Source: Eubacteriales bacterium (lineage in GTDB: Bacteria; Bacillota_A; Clostridia; Christensenellales; Aristaeellaceae). From it: DNA of 14,455 nucleotides. Both the position numbers and the translations under genes were made by a program. Of this stretch, positions 5,999-12,491 are shown in pieces. The stretch lies in contig JAUMYC010000041.1 of NCBI GenBank assembly GCA_030528845.1, forward strand, positions 1-14,455, in the 5' to 3' direction. The notes beneath the pieces are model-generated. The model saw nothing but the letters and a program-made list of their open reading frames with translations, was not told the DNA's origin and ran no database searches. Each line of letters opens with the position of its first letter. Within the stretch, counting starts at the first letter, position 1.

Positions 5999-7891
5999 TC
6001 AGTCTTCGCGGTAGATGAGCGACTTTTTGCGCCCGCTCTGCTTGGCCATATACTGCGCGGTGTCCGCCTGGAAGTAGAGCTCGTCGAAGCTGCCCGCCTC
6101 GCCGCCGCTCGCCGCCGTGCCCACGGAGGAGCTCAGCGCGACTTCGTATTCATAGCCGACGCGCGCAATGCACGACTGCAGACGGTTGGAGCGTTCCCGC
6201 AGCGCGGCTTCGTCCGGCACGCCGGGGATGAGCACAGCGAATTCATCTCCGCCAAGGCGCGCAACGATCTCCTCCGCACCGGCCGTGCGCACGAGCTCGC
6301 GGCCGATCTGCGCCATGAGCTTTTCGCTCTGCTCGTTGCCCAGCTTTTCGGCGACGCCTGCGGGATTGTCGATATCGACGAGGATCAGCGCGCAGCTGCC
6401 CGCGCGGATCTTCTCCTCCATGCGCCTCTGCGCGGCGATGCGGCTCATCATGCTCGCATCCTCCGGCGCGGAGGCGGGCCCGGCGCTGCGCGCGCTGTCG
6501 CTCTGGTCGAGGATGCGGCAGATGATGCGGTAGGGCTCGCCCGCCTCGTCGCGCATGGCATACGCCCGCAGGCGGCACCAGCGCAGGCTGCCGTCCGCAT
6601 TGCGCACCGAGATATCCGTCTGCGCGCGCTCCGTGCCGTGGCGCGCGCTGTGCATCGTCTGCCCGATGCGCTTGGCGTCATCCTCGCCGATCATCCCCAC
6701 GCGCACTGCGTCGAAGGGAAAGTTCGTCAAAACGGGGTCGCGTCCGAGCACGGACATGAAATTGCCGTAGAGGTACGTCTTATTCGTGCGCAGGTCCGTG
6801 TCGCAGAGGATCGCGCCCGGATGCCCGGCGAGGATGCGCAGGCATTCCCTGCTCGCGCGCAGGCTCTGGTCGTCCAGCCGCTTTTCCCGGCGCACGCGCT
6901 CCTCGCGCAGGCCAAAGAGCGCGGCCACCCCAAGCAGCGCGGCCAGCAGCACGATATACAGCACCAGCAGGTACGTCCGCAGCACGCGCTGGACATACTC
7001 CAGCTCGACCGCGTTCACCCGGTACGCCAGCAGCCAATCGTTGATGCCCAGCTCCGCAAAGGCGCAGTACCATTTTTCACCGTGATAGATATACGACACG
7101 ACCCCGCCGCTCGCCGAGCCGAGCTCTCCGCTCAGCATCTGCGCGCTCTGCTCGTTCGCGCTGTCGTCGCTGCGGATCTTCTCGATCAGATTCTCCGCCC
7201 GTTCCGAGCGGCCCGCGCGCATGAGCACGTTTCCTTCGCGGTCGATCAACAGGCAGGAATCGTTCACCGCGCCCGCGCTGCGCAGGAGATATTCGCTGAT
7301 ATCCTCGACCTGATAGGCGGCCGCGAGGATGAGGTCTTCCCCGTCCTCTCTGTGCACGACATGGGCCATCATCAGGTTCTCTCCGCCGCCGTCGGGCAGT
7401 TCATAGACGCACACGGCGCTGCGCGTGCCCGCGAGGATCTCCTGATAGGCCTCGCTGCCGCTGATGTCCGTATGCTCGCCGTGGATGTTCAGGCCTACGC
7501 CTTTCATATCCGTCAGCGCCACCCTGTCGGCGGAGCTGACCTCATAAAACAAACGGGGCAGCTGCTGCACGAGCTCGCTCAGTTCGCCCTGCTGCGGGCC
7601 GATCTTCTCCGCGCACACGGCGATGCCGTGCTGCTGCGCGTCGATGCTGCTGCGCACGGCCATGCGTCGGCTCTCCATCTGCTCTGTCAGCCGGTAGCGG
7701 GCGTTGTCGAGCAGCACCCGATCCGACAGCGCGGCGACAAGGCCCACGCCCACGCTCAGCAGCAGCGCCGCCACAGCAAACCCTATCCAGATTTTCCGCG
7801 GCCCGGACCAGATCCTCTTTCGCATCGCAGCGACACGCTCCTTCGCCCTGCGGCGGGCTCTCACTTTTTTCTCTTCCCATCCTATCCGCAT
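5999..7891 (-). CDS. membrane sensor PAS-GGDEF protein (diguanylate cyclase family)
   Basis: The 630-residue protein has a basic N-terminus, a membrane helix (about 34-55) and a large extracytoplasmic sensor region (about 57-305, Cache-like). A second helix (307-328), a PAS domain (about 345-465) and a C-terminal GGDEF domain (about 485-627) follow. GGDEF is intact at 547-551, and the AD-A-Y-AK-GR signature is present. The usual DxDxFKxxNDxxGHxxGD stretch reads DIDNPAGVAEKLGNEQSE: the guanine-contacting Asn is A514 and the Asp is E523, and the RxxD inhibitory site is absent. Cyclase activity is therefore doubtful. ATG at 7891 follows AGGGGG; ATG at 7825 (residue 23) behind AAGGAG is a credible alternative. 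The frame stays open further upstream without family support. Confidence 0.85.
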   Translation of the reverse strand: MRIGWEEKKVRARRRAKERVAAMRKRIWSGPRKIWIGFAVAALLLSVGVGLVAALSDRVLLDNARYRLTEQMESRRMAVRSSIDAQQHGIAVCAEKIGPQQGELSELVQQLPRLFYEVSSADRVALTDMKGVGLNIHGEHTDISGSEAYQEILAGTRSAVCVYELPDGGGENLMMAHVVHREDGEDLILAAAYQVEDISEYLLRSAGAVNDSCLLIDREGNVLMRAGRSERAENLIEKIRSDDSANEQSAQMLSGELGSASGGVVSYIYHGEKWYCAFAELGINDWLLAYRVNAVELEYVQRVLRTYLLVLYIVLLAALLGVAALFGLREERVRREKRLDDQSLRASRECLRILAGHPGAILCDTDLRTNKTYLYGNFMSVLGRDPVLTNFPFDAVRVGMIGEDDAKRIGQTMHSARHGTERAQTDISVRNADGSLRWCRLRAYAMRDEAGEPYRIICRILDQSDSARSAGPASAPEDASMMSRIAAQRRMEEKIRAGSCALILVDIDNPAGVAEKLGNEQSEKLMAQIGRELVRTAGAEEIVARLGGDEFAVLIPGVPDEAALRERSNRLQSCIARVGYEYEVALSSSVGTAASGGEAGSFDELYFQADTAQYMAKQSGRKKSLIYRED

Positions 7892-7895
7892 TCCG

Positions 7896-7913
7896 CCCCC
7901 TCTGTCAAGAGGG
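7896..7913 (-). promoter_or_regulatory. hairpin covering the ribosome site of the GGDEF gene
   Basis: On the minus strand CCCTCT-TGAC-AGAGGG (7898-7913) is a perfect 6-bp inverted repeat with a 4-base loop. Its 3' arm contains the purine-rich ribosome site AGAGGGGG of the start at 7891. Folding would hide that site. Regulation by this hairpin is inference. Confidence 0.4.
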
Positions 7914-7969
7914 AGGCGCGATTTGCGCCCCTTCCTGAACTTTCCTGCCCCGTGCCCCGCCCCCGCGCA

Positions 7970-8000
7970 TGCATAGACGCGCCCTCCCGCGCCGATACTT
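7970..8000 (+). promoter_or_regulatory. SigF/SigG-type promoter of sigG
   Basis: TGCATA (7970-7975) fits the SigF -35 WGCATA exactly. After 15 bases, GCCGATACTT (7991-8000) fits GGNRAYAMTW at nine of ten positions. Read as SigG, the boxes are TGCATA and GATACTT with an 18-base spacer. Transcription would start near 8006, about 20 bases before the ATG. In Bacillus the sigG gene is transcribed by SigF and then by SigG itself, which agrees. Confidence 0.7.
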
Positions 8001-8027
8001 TCGGCTGTGAACGGAGGTGCGCAAACC

Positions 8028-8804
8028 ATGACATGCGGAAAAGTTTCGATCAGCGGCGTGGACACCGCGGCCCTGCCCGTGCTCAAAAACGAGCGCATGC
8101 GGGAGCTCTTTCCGAGGATCCGCCTCGGCGACGCCGCGGCGCGCGAGGAATGCATCACGGGCAACCTGCGCCTTGTGCTCAGCGTGATCAAGCGCTTTCA
8201 GAACCGCTGCGACAGCGCGGACGATCTGTTTCAGGTGGGCTGCATCGGGCTGATGAAGGCCATCGACAACTTCGACACGAGCCAGAACGTGCGCTTTTCC
8301 ACCTACGCCGTGCCGATGATCATCGGCGAGATCCGGCGCTATCTGCGCGACAACAACCCCATCCGGGTCAGCCGCTCCATGCGCGACACGGCCTACAAGG
8401 CCCTGCGCGCGCGGGATCAGCTGCTCTATCGGCTCGGACGGGAGCCGAGCATCGCGGAGATCGCCGCGCAGACGGAATGCTCCGCAGAGGAGATCGCCGG
8501 CGCGCTCGAGGCTATCCAGGATCCCATCTCGCTCTACGACCCCATCTTTCAGGACGGCGGCGACACGATCTGCGTGATGGACCAGGTGCAGGACACGAGC
8601 GTGAGCGAGGAGGGCTGGAACACCTCGCTGTGCATCGCCCGCGCGCTCGAGCGGCTCGGCCCGCGCGAGCGCACCATCATCAGCCGCCGCTTTTTCGAGG
8701 GGCGCACGCAGATGGAGGTGGCCGAGGAGATCGGCATCTCGCAGGCGCAGGTCTCCCGGCTGGAAAAGGCCGCGCTGGGGCAGATGCGCAGATATGTACA
8801 GTGA
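8028..8804 (+). CDS. sigG: RNA polymerase sporulation sigma factor SigG
   Basis: SigG controls late forespore genes such as small acid-soluble proteins and germination proteins. The 258-residue product matches the usual length of about 260. The N-terminus SISGVDTAALPVLKNERM is the SigG hallmark. Region 2 (GNLRLVLSVIKRF, DDLFQVGCIGLMKAIDNFD, FSTYAVPMIIGEIRR), region 3 (DNNPIRVSRSMRDTAYKAL) and the region 4 helix-turn-helix (TQMEVAEEIGISQAQVSRLE) are all present. I chose ATG at 8028, behind GGAGGTG, over the in-frame GTG at 8007. In many Clostridia sigE and spoIIGA precede sigG; here the upstream neighbour is a divergent GGDEF gene. It is probably co-transcribed with the ylmC-like gene 50 bases downstream. 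Confidence 0.96.
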   Translation: MTCGKVSISGVDTAALPVLKNERMRELFPRIRLGDAAAREECITGNLRLVLSVIKRFQNRCDSADDLFQVGCIGLMKAIDNFDTSQNVRFSTYAVPMIIGEIRRYLRDNNPIRVSRSMRDTAYKALRARDQLLYRLGREPSIAEIAAQTECSAEEIAGALEAIQDPISLYDPIFQDGGDTICVMDQVQDTSVSEEGWNTSLCIARALERLGPRERTIISRRFFEGRTQMEVAEEIGISQAQVSRLEKAALGQMRRYVQ

Positions 8805-8854
8805 GGCACGCCGGCGGCTCTGCGCGCATATCCTGCAGCAGGGAGGCGATCTGC

Positions 8855-9109
8855 ATGACCTTTGGCGAGCTCAGGCAAAAGGACGTGATCAATATCTGCG
8901 ACGGGCGCAGGCTCGGGCGGCCGGTGGATCTTGTGCTGCAATGCGACGGAGACCGCGCGTGGCTGGAGGCGATCGTCACGCCCGGGCCGAGCAGCCTCTG
9001 GCGGCTTCTGCGCTCCGAACGGGAGGGCTGCGCCATTCCCTGGCAGCGCATCCGTCGCATCGGAGACGACGTGATCCTCGTGGACGTGGACGAACAGAGC
9101 GCGCCGTAG
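8855..9109 (+). CDS. YlmC/YmxH family sporulation protein, PRC-barrel
   Basis: This 84-residue protein belongs to the small PRC-barrel-like YlmC/YmxH group found next to sigG in many Clostridia. The signature is the N-terminal MTFGELRQKDVINICDGRRL followed by GRPVDLVLQ, then a mid-protein IVTPGPSSLWRLL and a C-terminal IPWQRIRRIGDDVILVDV. ATG at 8855 has GGGAGG 8 bases upstream. The biochemical role of the family is unknown to me; the sporulation link rests on gene neighbourhood and family naming. The frame stays open far upstream antisense to other genes, but only this part matches a protein family. Confidence 0.88.
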   Translation: MTFGELRQKDVINICDGRRLGRPVDLVLQCDGDRAWLEAIVTPGPSSLWRLLRSEREGCAIPWQRIRRIGDDVILVDVDEQSAP

Positions 9110-9150
9110 CGGCGGCAAAAGCCCCGTTCTTTACCGGAACTTTGCACGGC

Positions 9151-9187
9151 AGGCGCACAAGGCTTTGTTGCGTCTGTCTTTATTTTT
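9151..9187 (+). terminator. probable terminator of sigG-ylmC
   Basis: AGGCGCACAA (9151-9160) pairs with TTG-T-TGCGTCT (9165-9175) over ten pairs, with one G-U pair and one bulged T. The loop is 4 bases and is followed by GTCTTTATTTTT. It lies about 40 bases past the ylmC stop. Confidence 0.55.
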
Positions 9188-9195
9188 GGCAAAGC

Positions 9196-9326
9196 GCATT
9201 TCAAAAATGCAGCCGCTTAACGCTCCGGCTTCATATTTTCCCCTTCTTTTTCGCCGCAGGTCGCCCTCTTAGCATTTTTGCAAATGCATCTTTCAGCTTT
9301 TTTGTAAATTTTTTTTGAAAGAGGGC
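9196..9326. repeat. intergenic inverted repeats upstream of nrdR
   Basis: The gap 9110-9388 has no supported gene. It holds GCATTT-CAA-AAATGC at 9196-9210 and GCATTT-TTGC-AAATGC at 9272-9287, two near-identical palindromes. The second lies inside a longer pair, GCCCTCTT (9263-9270) with AAGAGGGC (9319-9326), which also encloses CTTTCA (9290-9295) and TGAAAG (9316-9321). The stretch is AT-rich compared with its surroundings. The outer arm ends just before the nrdR -35 box. I see no NrdR-box pattern here. Confidence 0.6.
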
Positions 9327-9356
9327 TGGACAGAACCAAACGATGTGCGTTATAAT
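9327..9356 (+). promoter_or_regulatory. SigA-type promoter of nrdR
   Basis: TGGACA (9327-9332) is followed by an 18-base spacer and a perfect TATAAT (9351-9356). The predicted start near 9363 leaves a short leader carrying GGGGAGG. It could also drive the two-component genes downstream, since no terminator is seen after nrdR. Confidence 0.8.
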
Positions 9357-9388
9357 GTTAATCAGATTGTGGGGAGGAATATGCGCGT

Positions 9389-9868
9389 ATGAAGTGCGTG
9401 TACTGCAACGGGACAAGCAGCCGGGTCATCGATTCCCGGCAGACGGACGACGGCATGTCCATCCGCCGCAGGCGCGAATGCGAAAGCTGCGGCAGAAGGT
9501 TCACGACCTATGAAAAAGTGGACATGGCCCCCCTGATGGTGATCAAGAAGGATCGCTCCCGTCAGGTGTTTGATTCCGCCAAGCTGCGCAGGGGCATCCT
9601 TCGCGCCTGCGAGAAACGGCCGGTGTCGCTGAGCGATATCGACCAGCTTGTGCGCAGTATCGAAATGCGCGCCTACGGCCGCGCCGATCAGGAGATCCGC
9701 AGCGACGAGCTGGGCGAGATGGTCATGGAAGGCCTCAAGACGCTGGACGAAGTCGCCTATGTGCGCTTTGCGTCCGTCTACAGGCAGTTCCGCGACATCC
9801 AGACCTTCATGGACGAGCTCTCTTCCCTGCTCAAGGATCAGGAGAAGAGCGCGCCGCTGGGCGGCTGA
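9389..9868 (+). CDS. nrdR: transcriptional repressor NrdR
   Basis: NrdR represses ribonucleotide reductase genes, sensing ATP/dATP through its ATP-cone. The 159-residue product has the expected length. Its N-terminal zinc ribbon uses C3, C6, C31 and C34, followed by GRRFTTYEKV. The ATP-cone (about 49-139) starts with VIKKDRSRQVFDSAKLRRGI and contains DEVAYVRFASVYRQF. The ATG at 9389 lies 11 bases after GGAGG (9373-9377). An earlier ATG at 9381 opens a three-codon frame whose stop overlaps the real start. The sigG-ylmC-nrdR order is common in Clostridia. Confidence 0.96.
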   Translation: MKCVYCNGTSSRVIDSRQTDDGMSIRRRRECESCGRRFTTYEKVDMAPLMVIKKDRSRQVFDSAKLRRGILRACEKRPVSLSDIDQLVRSIEMRAYGRADQEIRSDELGEMVMEGLKTLDEVAYVRFASVYRQFRDIQTFMDELSSLLKDQEKSAPLGG

Positions 9869-9923
9869 ACTCCGCACAGGCCCTGTTTACGAAGAAATAT
9901 TTTTTTATAAAGGAGAGACGCAC

Positions 9924-10625
9924 ATGGCAAACGAACTGATTCTGGCCGTCGACGACGAGGCGAATATTCTGGATCTGCTTTCTTTCAACCTGGAAGCGTC
10001 CGGTTACCGCGTCGTAACCGCGACCACCGGAGAGGACGCTCTGGTAGTATGCACGCATGAACGCCCTGCCATGGTGCTGCTGGACATCATGCTGCCCGGC
10101 ATCGACGGCATGGAAGTGTGCCGCCGCCTCAAGGGCACTCCCGCCACTGCCGATATCCCGATCATCATGCTCACCGCCAAGGGCGACGAGGTGGACAAGA
10201 TCCTCGGCCTGGAGTTGGGTGCAGACGACTATATCACCAAGCCCTTCTCCGTGCGTGAGCTCATCGCGCGCGTCAAGGCCCTGCTGCGCCGCGCCGCGCC
10301 GCAGAACGACGAAGAGGGCATCCTGCACGTCGGCAGCCTCACCATCGACGTGGGCAACTACGAGGCCTTCCGCAACGGCGAGAAGCTCTCGCTCACCCTC
10401 AAGGAATTCGAGCTGCTCAAGCTGCTGGTCATCTCCCGCGGCAAGGTGCTCACGCGCGATTTCCTGCTCGACCGCATCTGGGGCTATGAATTCTACGGAG
10501 AGACCCGCACAGTCGACGTCCACATCCGTCACATCCGCCAGAAGCTCGGCCCGGACGCCCACTACATCGAGACCATCCGCGGCGTGGGCTACAAATTCAA
10601 CGACAGGCAGGAGCCCCGCGCTTGA
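9924..10625 (+). CDS. OmpR/PhoB-family response regulator
   Basis: The 233-residue DNA-binding response regulator has an N-terminal receiver with acidic pocket D10/D11, phosphoacceptor D54, T84 and K106. The C-terminal winged helix (about 132-227) ends in RTVDVHIRHIRQKL and IETIRGVGYKF. It belongs to the PhoB/PhoP/WalR type and is paired with the overlapping histidine kinase, which should phosphorylate D54. ATG at 9924 follows AAAGGAGA. The 55-base gap from nrdR has no terminator and only a poor promoter candidate, so read-through from nrdR is likely. The exact signal (phosphate, cell wall or other) cannot be told from sequence, so no symbol is given. Confidence 0.93.
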   Translation: MANELILAVDDEANILDLLSFNLEASGYRVVTATTGEDALVVCTHERPAMVLLDIMLPGIDGMEVCRRLKGTPATADIPIIMLTAKGDEVDKILGLELGADDYITKPFSVRELIARVKALLRRAAPQNDEEGILHVGSLTIDVGNYEAFRNGEKLSLTLKEFELLKLLVISRGKVLTRDFLLDRIWGYEFYGETRTVDVHIRHIRQKLGPDAHYIETIRGVGYKFNDRQEPRA

Positions 10626-12418
10626 TCCGCAAGCTCACCCTGTCCGCATTCGCCATAACGCTCGCCTTCCTGCTGGCTGTATACGGGCTTTGCGCAGGCA
10701 TGTCCGTAAGACAGGTGAATCAGGCGCTGGAGGACGAAGTCCAGAGCATATGCCGCCTGTCCGCCCAACGGCTGGACAGCGCGGCTTTTCAATCGGAAGA
10801 GGCCCGCGCCTATATGGCCGATTCCGCCTTTACCACCGGCACGGTGTTCCATGTCTTTGCGCCGGACGGCAGCGTGCTCTACGCCTCCCGTCTGCAGACG
10901 GACCCCGCCGGTGAAGCGGAGCTGGAAGAGGCCCTCGCACAGGGAAATAAGACCCTCGTGCGCAATCACAAGACCTATCTCACCCCCTGGGCCTATTCCT
11001 TCACCGTTCTGGAAGATGGCAATGTGCTTCGCGTGTCGCGCTCTGCGGAGACGGTCTCCTCCTTGTGGGGCGCAAAAGCTTACCTCTTTCCCCTTCTCGC
11101 TTTGCTGATCGCCTTCGCCGTCCCCTCGCTCATCCTCTATTGCTACCACCGCATCCGTCTTCCCATGAAGCGCATGACGGAGGTGCTCGAGGATTTCACA
11201 GAGGGCAATTTTGACAGCCGCATCCCGCAGGATATCGCCGTCTCCGCCGAAGACACGGCGCATTTCAACGAGGTGATGGGCCGCCTGCAGGACCGCGTCT
11301 TCCGCCAGTCCACGCGCAACCACGCGCTCAGCGCCGTGATGAACAGCATGCAGACGGGCATGCTCGCCGTGGACAACGAAATGCGCATCCTCATCGTCAC
11401 CCCCACAGCCAAGCGTCTGCTGGGTATCACCGGCTCGCCGGAAAACATGCCCATCTCGCAGGCTTCCCACGATGTGGACCTCGTGCCCATGTTCCAGGAG
11501 GCCATGGCGCAGGAGGGCGTGTACACCAATTCCGTCGCGGCGCGCACGGGCGTGGGCCGCGGCAAGCGCCCGCTGCGGCTCTATGTCTCCCCCATGCGCC
11601 AGGACGGCCGGCTCGAGGGCGCCGTGGCCATGATCGAAGACGTGACCGAGCTGCGCAGGCTCGAGCAGGTGCGCAACGATTTCGTGGCAAACGTCTCGCA
11701 TGAGCTCAAGACGCCGCTCACCTCCATCAAAGGCTTCGTCGAAACGCTGCAGGCCGGCGCCATCAACAAGCCGGAAATGGCGCAGCGCTTCCTGAAGATC
11801 ATCAATCTGGAAACAGACCGCCTCACGCGCCTGATCAACGACATCCTCTCCATCTCCAAGCTGGAATCCGGCGACGAGAACCTGCCCAAGGAGCGCATGG
11901 AGCTGCGCCACGCGGCCAGCGACATCTGCGAAATGCTGCGCCTGCACGCCTCGCAAAAGGACGTCACCATCAACATGAGCGCGGGCAACGAGCCCTGTTA
12001 TGTGCTGGGCAATCCGGACCGCATACGCCAGATGCTCATCAACCTGATCGAAAACGCGATCAAATACAACAAGGACGGCGGACAGGTGCACGTCTCCGTG
12101 CATTCCTCGGGAGACACGGTGAACTTCACCTGCGCGGACACGGGCATCGGCATCCCGGAGGAGCATATCCCCCGCCTGTTCGAGCGCTTCTACCGCGTGG
12201 ACAAGGGCCGCAGCCGCAAGATGGGCGGCACGGGCCTCGGCCTTGCCATCGTCAAGCACATCGTCAATTCTCTCGGCGGCATGATCGAAGTGCAATCCAA
12301 GTTCGGCGAGGGGACCGAATTCCTGGTCACGCTTCCGCGCGTGGAAGCCGACACTCAGGAAGAGACCTCCGTCAACGACGATCCGTTCGATTTTGACGAC
12401 GCCATCGCCAACCGATAA
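10622..12418 (+). CDS. PhoR/WalK-type sensor histidine kinase
   Basis: The 598-residue membrane kinase has helix 1 (about 7-29), an extracytoplasmic sensor loop (30-150) and helix 2 (152-175). A HAMP linker (about 176-228), a PAS domain (235-345) and the kinase core follow. The phosphorylated histidine is H360 in NVSHELKTPLT. The ATPase domain shows the N box around N478 (NLIENAIKYN), DTGIGIP at 506-512, FERFYRVD and GGTGLGLAIVKHIV. The C-terminus has an acidic tail (DDPFDFDD). The start is TTG at 10622, overlapping the regulator stop as TTGA, with AGGAG upstream. The next ATG lies beyond helix 1, so the TTG start is needed for a complete protein. Tight overlap indicates coupled translation with the regulator. 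Confidence 0.94.
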   Translation: MIRKLTLSAFAITLAFLLAVYGLCAGMSVRQVNQALEDEVQSICRLSAQRLDSAAFQSEEARAYMADSAFTTGTVFHVFAPDGSVLYASRLQTDPAGEAELEEALAQGNKTLVRNHKTYLTPWAYSFTVLEDGNVLRVSRSAETVSSLWGAKAYLFPLLALLIAFAVPSLILYCYHRIRLPMKRMTEVLEDFTEGNFDSRIPQDIAVSAEDTAHFNEVMGRLQDRVFRQSTRNHALSAVMNSMQTGMLAVDNEMRILIVTPTAKRLLGITGSPENMPISQASHDVDLVPMFQEAMAQEGVYTNSVAARTGVGRGKRPLRLYVSPMRQDGRLEGAVAMIEDVTELRRLEQVRNDFVANVSHELKTPLTSIKGFVETLQAGAINKPEMAQRFLKIINLETDRLTRLINDILSISKLESGDENLPKERMELRHAASDICEMLRLHASQKDVTINMSAGNEPCYVLGNPDRIRQMLINLIENAIKYNKDGGQVHVSVHSSGDTVNFTCADTGIGIPEEHIPRLFERFYRVDKGRSRKMGGTGLGLAIVKHIVNSLGGMIEVQSKFGEGTEFLVTLPRVEADTQEETSVNDDPFDFDDAIANR

Positions 12419-12419
12419 G
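12393..12419 (+). promoter_or_regulatory. weak promoter candidate for the aldo/keto reductase
   Basis: TTGACG (12393-12398) is followed by 15 bases and GATAAG (12414-12419), inside the last codons of the kinase. The match is partial (5/6 and 4/6) and the spacer is short. A transcript from here would start inside the following terminator stem. Confidence 0.2.
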
Positions 12420-12422
12420 AAG

Positions 12423-12464
12423 CAGCCGTCGACCGGTCTTTCCCCCGCGCCGACGGCTGTTTTT
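12423..12464 (+). terminator. terminator after the two-component operon
   Basis: CAGCCGTCG (12423-12431) pairs perfectly with CGACGGCTG (12451-12459) and is followed by five Ts. It begins a few bases past the kinase stop and ends 12 bases before the ribosome site of the next gene, so it lies in the leader of that gene as well. Confidence 0.88.
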
Positions 12465-12491
12465 GCAAAAGTATTCAAGGAGGAAAAATCT

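Noticed and set aside
7903..7908. TTGACA on the minus strand before the GGDEF gene as a -35 box
   Set aside because: The matching -10 (TAGGAT after 18 bases) would fall inside the coding sequence of the preferred start. It would matter only if the start at 7825 is used, and it is better explained as the hairpin loop region.
8007..8027. Upstream in-frame GTG start for sigG
   Set aside because: The ribosome site GGAGGTG lies between this GTG and the ATG at 8028, and the SigG family starts near the ATG.
5876..8850. Very long plus-strand open frame antisense to the GGDEF gene, continuing through sigG in another frame
   Set aside because: It has no family resemblance and is rich in Arg, Ala and His. 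It is explained by codon bias of the GC-rich genes on the other strand. Only its last 84 codons, 8855-9109, are a real gene.
9886..9911. TTTACG ... TATAAA as a promoter for the response regulator
   Set aside because: The spacer is only 14 bases and the -35 is poor. The second half also overlaps the ribosome-site region, so read-through from nrdR is more likely.
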